This document shows, one piece after another, positions 25,019 to 34,164 of a stretch of DNA of 64,000 nt. The stretch is taken from positions 1 through 64,000 of the forward strand of contig JAJZMD010000162.1 of NCBI GenBank assembly GCA_021803085.1, written 5' to 3'. Source of the DNA: Actinomycetes bacterium (GTDB taxonomy: Bacteria > Actinomycetota > Acidimicrobiia > Acidimicrobiales > RAAP-2). The position numbers were made by a program, and so were the translations under genes. The notes beneath the pieces are model-generated. The model made no database searches, was not told the DNA's origin, and saw only the letters and a program-made list of their open reading frames with translations. Position 1 is the first letter of the stretch; each line of letters opens with the position of its first letter.

Positions 25019-26944
25019 TCACGACCAGTGGAATGTGGCCGGTGTCAGCGTGTCCAACGGGTCCATCGGTGCGACGCCCTGGAGGCCCTTGTGAACCTCG
25101 TACAGCCGGACTCCGCTGTTCTCGAAGATGTAGGGAAGGTGCTTCTCCTCCCAGTTCTCGTACTTGTAGAGGGTTGTGGACCCCGTCTCGGTCTTGATGA
25201 TGAGCTGTGTGCTCGTCTTTGTCGCCCAGAGGCCCGAGTTCGAACCCGCGGTGGCTGCGAGGAGCTCTGTGCCCGCCGGGTAGATGTCCGGCGAGTACAG
25301 CCAGCCGCCCCAGTCGTTCAGCTCCCACTTGCAACCCTTCGGGCACGGCGTGGCTTCGCCGTACACCGTGTTGAAGGTCGCGCTCGAGAGGTTCAGGCGG
25401 ATGCCAGCCGACGCCGCCGCTGCCGCGTAGGTCGTGTTGATGATCTTCAGGTTCGAGGGCTCCGTCGAGTAGACGAATGTGAAGTTGAGCTTCGCACCCT
25501 TCTTGATGCCCTTCCCGCACTTGCCGGAACCGGTGCCCGGCTTCTGGCAGGTGTCGACGCCGCCCGAGACCACCTTCCAGCCGTGCGCCTTCAGGAGCGC
25601 CTTCGCGGCCGACACGCTGTAGGGATAGGGGTTCTTGAACGCTGTCTTGGAGAGGAACGGCGTCTTCACCGCGTCGGGAACCGGCGTGTAGTTGGGCGCC
25701 CCGTAGCCCTTGAGGATCCTGCTGATGACGAGTGTCTGGTTCATCAGATGCTGCATGGCCTGCCGGAAGTACAGCTGGTTGAAGATCGGGCCTGCGTTCC
25801 CTGTGTCACCGGTCGACTTGAAGTTGTACGGGATGTATGTGAACTGCCATGTCGGTGAGTCGACCAAGTCGTATGTGGCGGTGAGCCGCGGGTTGTTGGG
25901 ACCGAGCGCGGGGAGCACGCCCGGCTTCCCGATCTTCTTGGCCGGCGCGGTGAGCTCTGTCGAGCCCAGGTGGCCGACGTCGAGTGTGCCGCTCGCGAGA
26001 GCGTTGAACATGGACGATGTCGAGGTGTACGCCTTGTCGATGTACTCCTTGATCTTCGGCTTGTTCGGGCCCGAGTACTTCGGGTTCGGCACCATCGTGA
26101 AGCCGACTGTCGGGGTGAAGGACGAGAGCTTCCACGGCCCGTCCACGACGCTCCAGATCTTGCTGGTCGCGTAGGTCGGGAACGCGTTGATGGTCTGCTT
26201 CGGCTTTGTCGGATTGAAGCCGGACTGCTCGGACAGGAAGTCGAGCACGGCCTTGCACTTGGCGGCGTTCGCGCCCTTCGGTGCGGTGCTGGAGAACGGC
26301 GCGTTCGCACACCCCCCGGACCCGGGCGTCGCCGTGAGCGACGTCACTGTCCACGCGAGTGGTAGCGGCGTGATCGTCGACAGCTCGTTGTAGAGGAACC
26401 AGTGCGGGTTCATCGACTTGTTCATCGTGAACGTGACGGTCTGGCCCGAGGCTTTGATCGACTGCACGCTTGTCGGCAGGGAGAGCCCACCCGAGAACCA
26501 GGCGGCGTAGCTCGAGGGATTCTGGTGCCAGAGGTTCATCCAGAAGAGCACGTCTGCGGCGTCGACCTTCTCTCCGTCAGACCACTTGTAGTTCTTCAGG
26601 GTGACCGTGACGGTCTTGTTTCCGTTGGAGAAGACGGGCGCCTTCGCAAGCGAGAGCTTGTTGTTGACTGTGATCGAGCTGTGGCTTCCGAACATGTAGA
26701 GCGGCCTGTACATGTAGTACTGGAAGTAGTCGATGTTGTTCACACCGAAGTGCGCGAGTGTCATGAACGGGAAGATGTAGTTGGGAGGCGAACCTGTCTG
26801 GCCGGCATCGGTGACCACTGTCTTTGTCACCGACGACGCTCCGGCGGAGGTTGCCATCGAGATGGACACCGCCCCCAAGGCGACCATGCCGACGCATGCC
26901 ACGCCGGTCGCGACCCATCGCGTGATCCTGAAGCGTTTCCGCAT
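25019..26944 (-). CDS. Peptide ABC transporter substrate-binding protein (SBP family 5), copy 2
   Basis: 641 residues with signal peptide 'WVATGVACVGMVALGAVSISMATS' and no lipobox. The same landmarks as copy 1 occur at the same places: 'YIFPFMTLAHFGVNNIDYFQYY', 'YKWSDGEKVDAADVLFWMNLW', 'VVDGPWKLSSF' and 'CQKPGTGSGKCGKG'. The Cys pairs near the centre and C-terminal third are conserved between copies and may form disulfides. The 244-bp gap to copy 1 suggests tandem duplication with later divergence, giving two ligand ranges for one transporter. Both copies use the Thr codon ACA often, unusual for this GC-rich DNA. Confidence 0.9.
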   Translation of the reverse strand: MRKRFRITRWVATGVACVGMVALGAVSISMATSAGASSVTKTVVTDAGQTGSPPNYIFPFMTLAHFGVNNIDYFQYYMYRPLYMFGSHSSITVNNKLSLAKAPVFSNGNKTVTVTLKNYKWSDGEKVDAADVLFWMNLWHQNPSSYAAWFSGGLSLPTSVQSIKASGQTVTFTMNKSMNPHWFLYNELSTITPLPLAWTVTSLTATPGSGGCANAPFSSTAPKGANAAKCKAVLDFLSEQSGFNPTKPKQTINAFPTYATSKIWSVVDGPWKLSSFTPTVGFTMVPNPKYSGPNKPKIKEYIDKAYTSTSSMFNALASGTLDVGHLGSTELTAPAKKIGKPGVLPALGPNNPRLTATYDLVDSPTWQFTYIPYNFKSTGDTGNAGPIFNQLYFRQAMQHLMNQTLVISRILKGYGAPNYTPVPDAVKTPFLSKTAFKNPYPYSVSAAKALLKAHGWKVVSGGVDTCQKPGTGSGKCGKGIKKGAKLNFTFVYSTEPSNLKIINTTYAAAAASAGIRLNLSSATFNTVYGEATPCPKGCKWELNDWGGWLYSPDIYPAGTELLAATAGSNSGLWATKTSTQLIIKTETGSTTLYKYENWEEKHLPYIFENSGVRLYEVHKGLQGVAPMDPLDTLTPATFHWS

Positions 26945-27178
26945 TCCCCCGACTCCTGTCTCTCGTCTTCGTCACTGCACGGCGACATGCCGCGCACAGC
27001 GAAGAGGCCCTCGCTGACTGCTCATCGCACTGCCCCGGGGGACCGTCGGGATTCGGCGGACCGACGCAGCTGTCGCGAAACCGTAACACAGGCCGAGGAG
27101 AACCGCAACCGCTCCGGACGACCCCGCGTGGCCCTTGTCGGCAGCAGCTGTCGCAACACGCCGGGGGGACCGCTCATC

Positions 27179-27781
27179 TCATTGGGCAACGTGGGGCGGC
27201 GCGCCTCTTCTCTGCCGTCGGGCGAGGAGCCTCGCGGCCGCGTCGGCCTCCACGTCGAGGCGCCCGAGCACACCAGCCACGATTCGCCGTTCGGCCAGCC
27301 CGCCCAAGACCGGAAGCGCAACGGTGAGCTCGCCCTCGAGCCGTCGCAGCGTGGCCACGCCCGTCGCGTCCCCGTCCGCCCCGTCGTGCCGATCGTGTTC
27401 GCGGGGCTCGAGAAGGAGGTCGGCGCGCCCGTGGAGGAGACGTGGGTTGGCCTCCGCCACGAACCCGAGCCAGCCGCCAGAGGCGCCGCGCAGGTGAACC
27501 TCCTGGAGCCAGGTCGGACGTTCGCCTCCGAGGAGACGCAGCGCAACCAGGTCGAGGTCTCCCGTGAACTCGTAGCGCAGCACGAGCCCGCGGTCCTCCA
27601 AGAGCGCACGTGGCGCGCCGTCCGCCCGCGATGGATCTCCGATGCCCGAGACCGAGATGGGGCGCACCTCGAGCAGCCGGAGGTCGGGAAGCTCGAGTTG
27701 CTGGTAGAACCCGGGGTCGCTCAGGACGGCGACCACCGCGGCGGGAGTACCGGGGAGCACGTGCTCGGCGAGGAAACGCAC
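27179..27781 (-). CDS. DUF2505 family protein (START/SRPBCC-like fold)
   Basis: 200 residues from GTG 27781. The start VRFLAEHVLPGTPAAVVAVLSDPGFYQQL, middle 'LVLRYEFTGDLDL' and 'PTWLQEVHL', and end 'LEGELTVALPVLGGLAERRIVAG' follow the pattern of actinobacterial DUF2505 proteins, which are predicted hydrophobic-ligand-binding folds without known function. A TACTGT hexamer 6 nt before GTG suggests a leaderless transcript. It is divergent from the UbiB-family gene with 118 bp between starts. Confidence 0.7.
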   Translation of the reverse strand: MRFLAEHVLPGTPAAVVAVLSDPGFYQQLELPDLRLLEVRPISVSGIGDPSRADGAPRALLEDRGLVLRYEFTGDLDLVALRLLGGERPTWLQEVHLRGASGGWLGFVAEANPRLLHGRADLLLEPREHDRHDGADGDATGVATLRRLEGELTVALPVLGGLAERRIVAGVLGRLDVEADAAARLLARRQRRGAPPHVAQ

Positions 27782-27886
27782 CCCCAGACAGTAGGGCGGG
27801 CACCACACGCTCGCCGGGCCGCCGGACAAGTCCGCGTGCCGGTCGACCGGGGCGCGGGCGCGACGAGGCGGGAACGCCAGCGCCCC

Positions 27887-27892
27887 TATCGT
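27887..27892 (+). promoter_or_regulatory. -10 element of a likely leaderless promoter for the UbiB-family gene
   Basis: TATCGT lies 7 nt before GTG 27900, and there is no Shine-Dalgarno. The divergent DUF2505 gene has the mirror arrangement (TACTGT 6 nt before its GTG), so the short shared intergenic region probably carries two leaderless promoters. Confidence 0.35.
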
Positions 27893-27899
27893 CGGCTGG

Positions 27900-29618
27900 G
27901 TGACGACCGAGGAAGTCCCCGGCACCGAGGGCGGGACGCGGAAGCGACCGGGGGCGGGCCCCGCGCCCCAGGCACCCGCGCCCCAGGCACCCGCGGTGCC
28001 GCCAGGCGCCCCTGCCGATCTCGAATGGGGGGCGTTCACGCACAACCCTCCGTGGATCGTCGATCCGACACGTCTCGACTGGCACAGCGGTCTTGTGGCA
28101 CTCCGGAGCGCCACGGCGGCGCGCACGCGGGCGCTCGCTCGCCCGAGGGCACTGCCACCGGCGACCGCCGCGTGGAGGGTCACCAGGGTCCTGGGCCCCG
28201 CGCTCGCCGCGTGGTACCTCACCGATCGCCGGCGCAGTCGTGAACGGTCGCGCCGCGGGCTGTCTCGCAGGCTGCGGATCGCATTCGAGCGCCTCGGTCC
28301 CACGTACATCAAGCTGGGCCAGATCCTCTCCGCCGGCGAGGGCGTCTTCCCGGAGGAGCTCGTCGGAGAGTTCCGGCTCTGCCGTGACCAGGTTCCCGCA
28401 GAGAGCTTCGAGACGGTGCGAAGGACGGTGGAAGCGGACCTCGAGCGACCGCTCGAAGCTGTGTTCTCGTCGTTCGAGGAAGTCCCGATCGCGGCTGCGT
28501 CGATCGCACAGGTGCACGCTGCCCGGCTGGTCAGTGGCGAGGAGGTCGTGGTCAAGGTCCAGCGCCCCGAGATCGACCGCCAGGTCCGGCGTGACCTCGC
28601 CGTGATGGCGTGGCTCGCGCCGCTGCTCGTCGGAAGGATCCCGGTTGCGGCGCTCGCCAACCCGCCTGCGCTGGTCGACCTGTTCTCCGAGACGATCGGG
28701 GAGGAGCTCGACTTCCGCCTCGAAGCCGAGAACATGCTCGACGTCGCACGCGTGCTCGCACGCACGGCTCCTGCCGGCACCACGCGGGCGCTGGTCGTCC
28801 CCCGGCCGCATCCGAGCCTCGTGACGCGCCGCGTGCTCGTGATGGAGAGGCTCCACGGTTACGCGTGGGGAGATGCCGAGACGATGCGCGCGGCAGGCAT
28901 GGACAGCGCGCAGGTGCTCATGGCCGCGCTCATCGCCTTTCTCGAGGGGTTGGTGCTCTTCGGGGTGTTCCACGGCGACCTCCACGCGGGCAACCTCCTC
29001 GTCTGCCCGGACGGACGCGTCGCGCTGCTGGACTTCGGGATCACGGGCCGGCTCGACGACCAGGGCCGACGCGGGCTCCTTCGGCTCGTCATGTCCACCG
29101 CCACCAACGACGTCAGATCCCAGGTCGCGGCGATGTGCGAGTTGGGTGCACTGCCTGTCGACGTCGACGTCGACAGGGTCATCACCGATCTCCGACTGGA
29201 CCGACCGGTGGTGGACCCCACCACCATGGACGCGGAGCAGCTCACCCAGGAAATCCGGGAGATGGCCAAGTCGTTGCTCGAGTATGGCGCCCGCATGCCC
29301 AAGGCGCTGATGCTCTTCGTGAAGGACATGCTCTTCATCGATAACTCGATGGCGACCATGGCCCCCGACGTCGACGTCCTCGGGCAGATCGTCGCGATCC
29401 TCACGCACCTGCAAACTCGCCACGGTGACCGCATCGCCCAGGACCTCGGCGTGGCGCCAGCCGCCCTCGGGGGCGTGGAGCTCGCGGGCATCCGCAGTTC
29501 GCTCGGCCTGAGCGAGGACGTGCAGCGGCTCACCCACCGCGAGCTCCAAGCGCGCAGGCTTCTCATCAGGAAGCGCTTGCAGCACCGGCGCTCGTTCGAG
29601 AGGCGCGACGAGCGCTGA
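27900..29618 (+). CDS. UbiB/ABC1-family atypical kinase
   Basis: 572 residues; GTG start. A Pro/Ala-rich N-terminus (with a PAPQA duplication) precedes the UbiB core: 'LGPTYIKLGQILSAGEGVFP' (the KxGQ motif that defines the family), 'AAASIAQVHAA' (Ala-rich loop in place of a Gly-rich P-loop), 'VVVKVQRP' (catalytic Lys), 'VFHGDLHAGNLLV' (catalytic loop) and 'LLDFGITG' (metal-binding Asp). Family members support quinone or other isoprenoid-lipid metabolism as ATPases and kinases. C-terminal helices (~490-572) may associate with membrane. The specific substrate is unknown. Confidence 0.9.
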   Translation: MTTEEVPGTEGGTRKRPGAGPAPQAPAPQAPAVPPGAPADLEWGAFTHNPPWIVDPTRLDWHSGLVALRSATAARTRALARPRALPPATAAWRVTRVLGPALAAWYLTDRRRSRERSRRGLSRRLRIAFERLGPTYIKLGQILSAGEGVFPEELVGEFRLCRDQVPAESFETVRRTVEADLERPLEAVFSSFEEVPIAAASIAQVHAARLVSGEEVVVKVQRPEIDRQVRRDLAVMAWLAPLLVGRIPVAALANPPALVDLFSETIGEELDFRLEAENMLDVARVLARTAPAGTTRALVVPRPHPSLVTRRVLVMERLHGYAWGDAETMRAAGMDSAQVLMAALIAFLEGLVLFGVFHGDLHAGNLLVCPDGRVALLDFGITGRLDDQGRRGLLRLVMSTATNDVRSQVAAMCELGALPVDVDVDRVITDLRLDRPVVDPTTMDAEQLTQEIREMAKSLLEYGARMPKALMLFVKDMLFIDNSMATMAPDVDVLGQIVAILTHLQTRHGDRIAQDLGVAPAALGGVELAGIRSSLGLSEDVQRLTHRELQARRLLIRKRLQHRRSFERRDER

Positions 29619-29619
29619 A

Positions 29620-29645
29620 AGCGGCGCGACGGCGCTTGTGCCGCT
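29620..29645 (+). terminator. Possible hairpin between convergent UbiB-family and pspA genes
   Basis: agcggc (29620-29625) can pair with gccgct (29640-29645) right after the UbiB-family stop. The loop is 14 nt and there is no T-tract, so terminator function is uncertain. It is the only inverted repeat I see in this 79-bp gap. Confidence 0.3.
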
Positions 29646-29697
29646 CGCGTGTCGTCGTTGCGAGCAGTCGGCCTGGACAGTGACTCGCTCGAGAAGC

Positions 29698-30480
29698 CTA
29701 CGACCCTGCGTTGGTGCCCGAGCCACCGCCATCACTCGGGGCTCCCGAAGGGCTGACCGACTCGCCCGCGGCGAGCTGCCCAGATCCGCCGACCTGGGCT
29801 TTCAGCGCGGCAAGCTCGGTGTCGACGTCCGACTTCGAGCTGAGCTCGTCCAGTTCCTTCTGGATGTCATCGGTGCCGCCCCCGACGTCCTCGAGGACGC
29901 CGGACTCGAGCAGCTCGTCGGTCGCTTGGGCACGCGACTGCATCGTCGCGATCTTGTCCTGCGCCCGCTGGAGGGCCGCACCGGAGTCGCTGATGGACTT
30001 CGAGATCCCGGCGACGCTCTCGTTGACAGACGTGACGGCCTTCGACGCGGTGTACTCCGCCTTCAGGGTCTCCTTCTGGGAGCGGAAGGCGTTCACCCGC
30101 GACTGGAGCTGGCTCAACGTCTGCTCGAGCTTCTCTTCCTGCTCGGTCAGCTGCTGGTGCTGCGGCTCCATCTGGTCGATCTGCTGCTGGGCCGCCGCCT
30201 TCCGAGCGAGCGCTTCCTTCGCGAGGTCGTCTCTGCCCTGCCCGACCGCGGCCTGTGCCTGATCCTGGAGGTGAGCGATCGACTGCTGCAGCTGGACCTC
30301 CTGCAGCTCGATGCGTTTTCGTGACGCTGCGATTGTCACGAGGGCACGCCGGACCTGGGTGAGCTGCTCGAGCATCTTCTCGTAGGAGAGGTCGAGCATC
30401 TCCGACGGATTCTCGGCCTGATCCAGTGCCTTGTTCGCCTTCGCCTCGACGATGTCGTGGGCGCGTTGGAATAATCCCAT
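29698..30480 (-). CDS. pspA: PspA/IM30 family membrane-stress protein
   Basis: 260 residues from ATG 30480 (MGLFQRAHDIVEAKANKALDQAENPSEML, the usual amphipathic N-terminus). Nearly the whole protein to ~residue 215 is predicted coiled coil, rich in Gln, Glu and Lys (e.g. 'LEQLTQVRRALVTIAASRKR'). PspA/IM30 proteins assemble into ESCRT-III-like rods or rings that protect and remodel the inner membrane. The last ~30 residues are a Gly/Ser tail (GAPSDGGGSGTNAGS). No pspBC partner is visible. It is convergent with the UbiB-family gene and monocistronic. Confidence 0.9.
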   Translation of the reverse strand: MGLFQRAHDIVEAKANKALDQAENPSEMLDLSYEKMLEQLTQVRRALVTIAASRKRIELQEVQLQQSIAHLQDQAQAAVGQGRDDLAKEALARKAAAQQQIDQMEPQHQQLTEQEEKLEQTLSQLQSRVNAFRSQKETLKAEYTASKAVTSVNESVAGISKSISDSGAALQRAQDKIATMQSRAQATDELLESGVLEDVGGGTDDIQKELDELSSKSDVDTELAALKAQVGGSGQLAAGESVSPSGAPSDGGGSGTNAGS

Positions 30481-30662
30481 GACCCCATCTTGCTCCTTCC
30501 AAGAGGAGCTTCGCGGGCGCTTCCGATGAGCTCGCAGCTCCGCCGCTGCACGGACCGGCACCCGGCCCTGGGACCCAGCCCTCCGGGTTGCCGACCTGCG
30601 GTCGCCGTCGATCGATCTCTTCGGCCCGCCGGGGTCGGCCTGCCGGGGTCGGCCCGCCGGGG

Positions 30663-31259
30663 TCAGCCCCCTTCGAAGGGGAACCCGAGGTCGGGCGCGG
30701 TGAGCACCGCGCGGAACGGGAGCCCCTCCTCGGCCGCCATCGCGGCGACGGTCCCTCCCCGGTCTACGAGCGCCACCAGGACGACCGGTTCCGCTCCAGC
30801 CGCACGTACCGCGCGGGCCGCTTCGAGGAGCGACGTACCGCGGGTAACGGCGTCCTCGGTCACGGCCACCCGATCGCCCGGGTCCAGTGCCCCCGCGATG
30901 CGGCCCCCACCTCCATGGTCCTTCGCCTCCTTACGAACGCTGAACGCCTTCAGCGGGCGGCCACTCATCGAGGCGACCGCCGCAGTCACGAAAGCCACCG
31001 GGTCGGCTCCCATCGTCAACCCCCCGATCGCCGTCGTGTCGGCCGGCACGAGGTCGAGGATCGCCTCAGCGACGAGCAGCATCGCGTCCGGGCGGCACAC
31101 CGTCTGCTTCGCGTCGACGAACCAGCTACTGGACTTCCCCGACTTGAGCACAAAGTCACCCCGACGGACGGCGTGGACCAGGAGGTGCTCACGCAACGAC
31201 TCCAGCGCGGGTGATGCGAGCGCGGGCAACCCGCGCTGCGGCGGCACCGGCTCGCTCAC
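30663..31259 (-). CDS. pyrE: Orotate phosphoribosyltransferase
   Basis: 198 residues; GTG 31259 overlaps the purM stop (GTGA). It makes OMP from orotate and PRPP in pyrimidine synthesis. The N-terminus has 'VLKSGKSSSWFVDAKQTV'. The core has the flexible loop 'RKEAKDHGGGGRI' and PRPP-binding motif 'VAVTEDAVTRGTSLLEAARAV'. The motif normally reads V-x-x-V-E/D-D-V-x-T-x-G, so TEDAVTRGTS fits. Coupling to purM puts one pyrimidine gene at the end of the purF-purM unit. Confidence 0.9.
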   Translation of the reverse strand: MSEPVPPQRGLPALASPALESLREHLLVHAVRRGDFVLKSGKSSSWFVDAKQTVCRPDAMLLVAEAILDLVPADTTAIGGLTMGADPVAFVTAAVASMSGRPLKAFSVRKEAKDHGGGGRIAGALDPGDRVAVTEDAVTRGTSLLEAARAVRAAGAEPVVLVALVDRGGTVAAMAAEEGLPFRAVLTAPDLGFPFEGG

Positions 31260-32362
31260 AGCTGGACCGCGCCCGAGCCGGCCACGACCTCTCCGACGAC
31301 GACCGGAGCGGAGCCGAGCAGTCCGGCCCCGGAGCAGCCCGTCGCCGCCCCCAGCGCCCGGACGACCGCCTCCACCGCGTCTGGCGCGACCGCGAGGATC
31401 ATGCCGAGCCCGAGGTTGAAGACACGCGTCATCTCGGCGTCGCTGACTCGCCCGAGCCGAGAGATCTCGGTGAAGATGCGCGGCACCTCCCAAGACGTCG
31501 GGTCGAGCACGGCGTCGGTGTCGCTCGGAAGCACGCGGCGAAGGTTCCCCGGGATGCCGCCACCCGTCACATGGGCGCAGGCGTGGACCCCTGCCCGATC
31601 CGCCGCCAACGCCGCCAGCACAGCCGGCGCGTAGACGAGCGAGGGCTCCAGCAGCTCGTCGGCAAGGGAACGTTCGGCGCCCTCCCACGCCGGACCTTCG
31701 AGCGAGAGCCCCGCACGCTCGATCAGCACGTGGCGGGCGAGCGAGTAGCCGTTCGAGCGGAGCCCAGGCGAGGGCAAGCCGATGAGCACGTCGCCGGGGA
31801 CGACGCGGTGCGGTCCGAGCTCTTGCCCCGCCTCGACCACGCCCACTGCGAAACCCGCCAGGTCGACGGCGTCTGGTCCCATCGCGCCAGGATGCTCGGC
31901 GGTCTCCCCGCCCACCAACGCGCAACCTGCGGCTCGGCAGCCTTCCGCGATCCCCGCGACGATCGACGCTACCCGTTCGGGGAGGAGCTTCCCGACCGCG
32001 ACGTAGTCGAGGAGGAACAGCGGTTCGGCACCCGCGCAGACGACGTCGTCCACGCACATCGCAACAAGATCCACGCCGATCGTCTCGTAGCGACCCGTGG
32101 CCTGAGCGACGAGCATCTTGGTCCCGACGCCGTCGGTCGACGAGACGAGCACAGGGTGGGAGAAGCGGTCGCTGTCGAGAGCGAAGAGCCCGGCGAAGGC
32201 GCCGATACCACCGAGCACCTCCGGGCGTGCGGTGGACGCGACCGCATCCCTGATCCGTGCGACAGTCTCGTCACCTGCGGAGAGATCGACTCCGGCCCTC
32301 GCATAGGTGGCGGCGCCCGTTCCGTCGATCAGCCGGGCGCGATCGTCCCTCGTCCCTGCCAC
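31256..32362 (-). CDS. purM: Phosphoribosylformylglycinamidine cyclo-ligase (AIR synthetase)
   Basis: 368 residues from GTG 32362; GTG 32386 would add eight residues and overlap purF. It closes the imidazole ring of AIR using ATP. Landmarks: 'GVDLSAGDETV', 'VLVSSTDGVGTKM', 'AMCVDDVVCAGAEPLFLLDY', 'LVGGETAEHPG', 'HVTGGGIPGNLRRVLP' and 'VFNLGLGMILAV' (often FNMGIGM). The length is close to the family's usual ~345. It lies directly after purF. Confidence 0.95.
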   Translation of the reverse strand: MAGTRDDRARLIDGTGAATYARAGVDLSAGDETVARIRDAVASTARPEVLGGIGAFAGLFALDSDRFSHPVLVSSTDGVGTKMLVAQATGRYETIGVDLVAMCVDDVVCAGAEPLFLLDYVAVGKLLPERVASIVAGIAEGCRAAGCALVGGETAEHPGAMGPDAVDLAGFAVGVVEAGQELGPHRVVPGDVLIGLPSPGLRSNGYSLARHVLIERAGLSLEGPAWEGAERSLADELLEPSLVYAPAVLAALAADRAGVHACAHVTGGGIPGNLRRVLPSDTDAVLDPTSWEVPRIFTEISRLGRVSDAEMTRVFNLGLGMILAVAPDAVEAVVRALGAATGCSGAGLLGSAPVVVGEVVAGSGAVQL

Positions 32363-32366
32363 GAGG

Positions 32367-34079
32367 TCACACCCCTGGGAGCGCACCCTGAAGGAGCGGC
32401 TGCTCCGTCACGCCGCACACGGCCCCTTCGCCAGCCCCGCCATCCACCCCCGCAGGATCGAGGTCGCCGGCGTCGAGGTCGCCGGCATCGAGGTCGAGAG
32501 GAACGGGCGTCGGGTAGCGGCCGGTGAGACACGCGTCGCACCAGCCAGCGTGACCTGCGCCGATCGCTGCCTTCAGCTCCTCGAGCCCAATGTACGCGAG
32601 CGAATCGACACCGAGGTAGCGCTCGATCTCTCCCAGCGTCAACGACGCTGCGAGGAGCTCGTCGCGAGTCGGAGTATCGATCCCGTAGAAGCATGGCCAG
32701 CGGAACGGCGGCGAGGAGATGCGCAGGTGGACCTCCGCCGCACCGGCGTCCCGCAACATGCCGACGATCGCCCGCGTCGTGGTGCCACGTACGATGGAGT
32801 CGTCCACCACCACCAGCCGCTTCCCTGCGATGTTCTCGCGCAGTGGGTTCAGCTTCCGGCGCACCGCGTCTCGGCGAGCGTCCGAGCCCGGGTCGATGAA
32901 GGTCCGTCCGATGTATCGGTTCTTCACGAGCCCCTGGCCGTAAGGAATGCCGCTTCGACGTGAGAAGCCCTCCGCGGCCGGCACGCCGGAGTCCGGGACA
33001 CCCATCACCAGCTCCGCGTCGGCAGGTGCCTGCTCAGCGAGCAGCTCGCCCATGCGGCGTCGCGCACCATGCACCTCGCGCCCGTAGAGCCGGCTGTCCG
33101 GGCGGGCGAAGTACACGAGCTCGAAGATGCACAGGCGGGGGTCGACGTCGCCAGAGGGGAACAGCAGCTCACTGTGAACACCGCCCTCGCCCGGACCGTC
33201 GATCGTGACGAGCTCGCCAGGATCCAGCTCCCGCACGTACGTCGCTCCGACCACGTCGAGCGCGGGCGACTCCGACGCGAGCACCCATCCCTCCCCGCGC
33301 TCTGCCGTCCCCAGCCGGCCGAGGCACAGCGGGCGAAAGCCATGGGAGTCGCGGACCCCGTAGAGCCGCTGCGAGTCGACCAGCACCAAGGAGTAGGCCC
33401 CCTGCACACCGGGGAGCACCTGCCGCAAGGCGGCGGTGAGGGTGCCGGGGGACGAGCCGCCCGCCGGCGGTGTCCCCGCCTGCACGTCGCCCGACACCTC
33501 CTCTCCGGCATCGAGCACGCCCGCGAGCAGCTCCGCGACGAGGTCGCTATCCGTCGATGCCATTCCCGGCAGCATCCCGCAGCGCCGGGCCAGCTCCGGC
33601 GTGTTCGTCAGATTGCCGTTGTGGCCGAGGGCGAAACCGGCGCCCCCGGCGGGGCGGTAGACAGGTTGAGCAGCGTGCCAGTCGGAAGCCCCATGCGTCG
33701 AGTAACGCGTGTGGCCCATCGCGATATGACCGATCAAGCCGGAGAGGGTCCGTTCGTCGAACACTCGGGTCACGAGACCCATGTTCTTCACGACGGTGAT
33801 CGTCCGTCCGTCGCTCACGGCCATCCCTGCAGACTCCTGGCCGCGATGCTGGAGCGCGTAGAGGCCGTCGAAGGTGAGGTGTGACGCCGGACGCCCCGGC
33901 GCGTATACCCCGAAGACCCCGCAGGCTTCCTTCAAGATCTGGCGCTCCGCCCTCGTGGTCCGGAAGTCGGCGCTGCGGCGCACGTACGCCGGGGAGCGAC
34001 GACCGTTGGTTGGTTCCCAAGGCAGTGTACCGGTCGGACCCACCCTCCAAGAGGGCCCAGGGGTGAATTGCTCGTGCAC
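32367..34079 (-). CDS. purF: Amidophosphoribosyltransferase
   Basis: It starts purine synthesis, transferring glutamine amide nitrogen to PRPP. 570 residues from GTG 34079; GTG 33983 would give a 20-residue pre-Cys segment, closer to Streptomyces, and is a serious alternative. The nucleophile follows a propeptide (ACGVFGVYAP, Cys53 here). Glutaminase motifs include 'LQHRGQESAGMAV' and 'HTRYSTHGAS'. The PRPP site is 'LVVVDDSIVRGTTT'. Cysteines in 'RWPCFYGID' and 'GWCDACLTG' fit the iron-sulfur type. The C-terminal ~45 residues are an extra Asp/Gly-rich tail built on a 15-bp repeat (DLDAG). Confidence 0.95.
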   Translation of the reverse strand: MHEQFTPGPSWRVGPTGTLPWEPTNGRRSPAYVRRSADFRTTRAERQILKEACGVFGVYAPGRPASHLTFDGLYALQHRGQESAGMAVSDGRTITVVKNMGLVTRVFDERTLSGLIGHIAMGHTRYSTHGASDWHAAQPVYRPAGGAGFALGHNGNLTNTPELARRCGMLPGMASTDSDLVAELLAGVLDAGEEVSGDVQAGTPPAGGSSPGTLTAALRQVLPGVQGAYSLVLVDSQRLYGVRDSHGFRPLCLGRLGTAERGEGWVLASESPALDVVGATYVRELDPGELVTIDGPGEGGVHSELLFPSGDVDPRLCIFELVYFARPDSRLYGREVHGARRRMGELLAEQAPADAELVMGVPDSGVPAAEGFSRRSGIPYGQGLVKNRYIGRTFIDPGSDARRDAVRRKLNPLRENIAGKRLVVVDDSIVRGTTTRAIVGMLRDAGAAEVHLRISSPPFRWPCFYGIDTPTRDELLAASLTLGEIERYLGVDSLAYIGLEELKAAIGAGHAGWCDACLTGRYPTPVPLDLDAGDLDAGDLDPAGVDGGAGEGAVCGVTEQPLLQGALPGV

Positions 34080-34087
34080 ACCTACAG

Positions 34088-34147
34088 CAGCAAGGTGAAC
34101 AGCAAGGTGGGCAGCAAGGTGGGCAGCAAGGTGGGCAGCAAGGTGGG
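34088..34147. repeat. Five-copy 12-bp repeat between purF and the HNH-endonuclease gene
   Basis: cagcaaggtggg occurs five times head to tail (the first copy ends gaa). It fills most of the gap between the divergent starts of purF and the HNH gene. Each copy contains AAGGTGG, which resembles a Shine-Dalgarno for the HNH direction, so the array may affect translation of that gene. Confidence 0.9.
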
Positions 34148-34164
34148 CCGTGCATGCTGGTCCG

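Noticed and set aside
27174-29735. 853-codon minus-strand open frame
   Set aside because: It is antisense to the UbiB-family gene and out of frame with DUF2505; composition is typical of a GC shadow.
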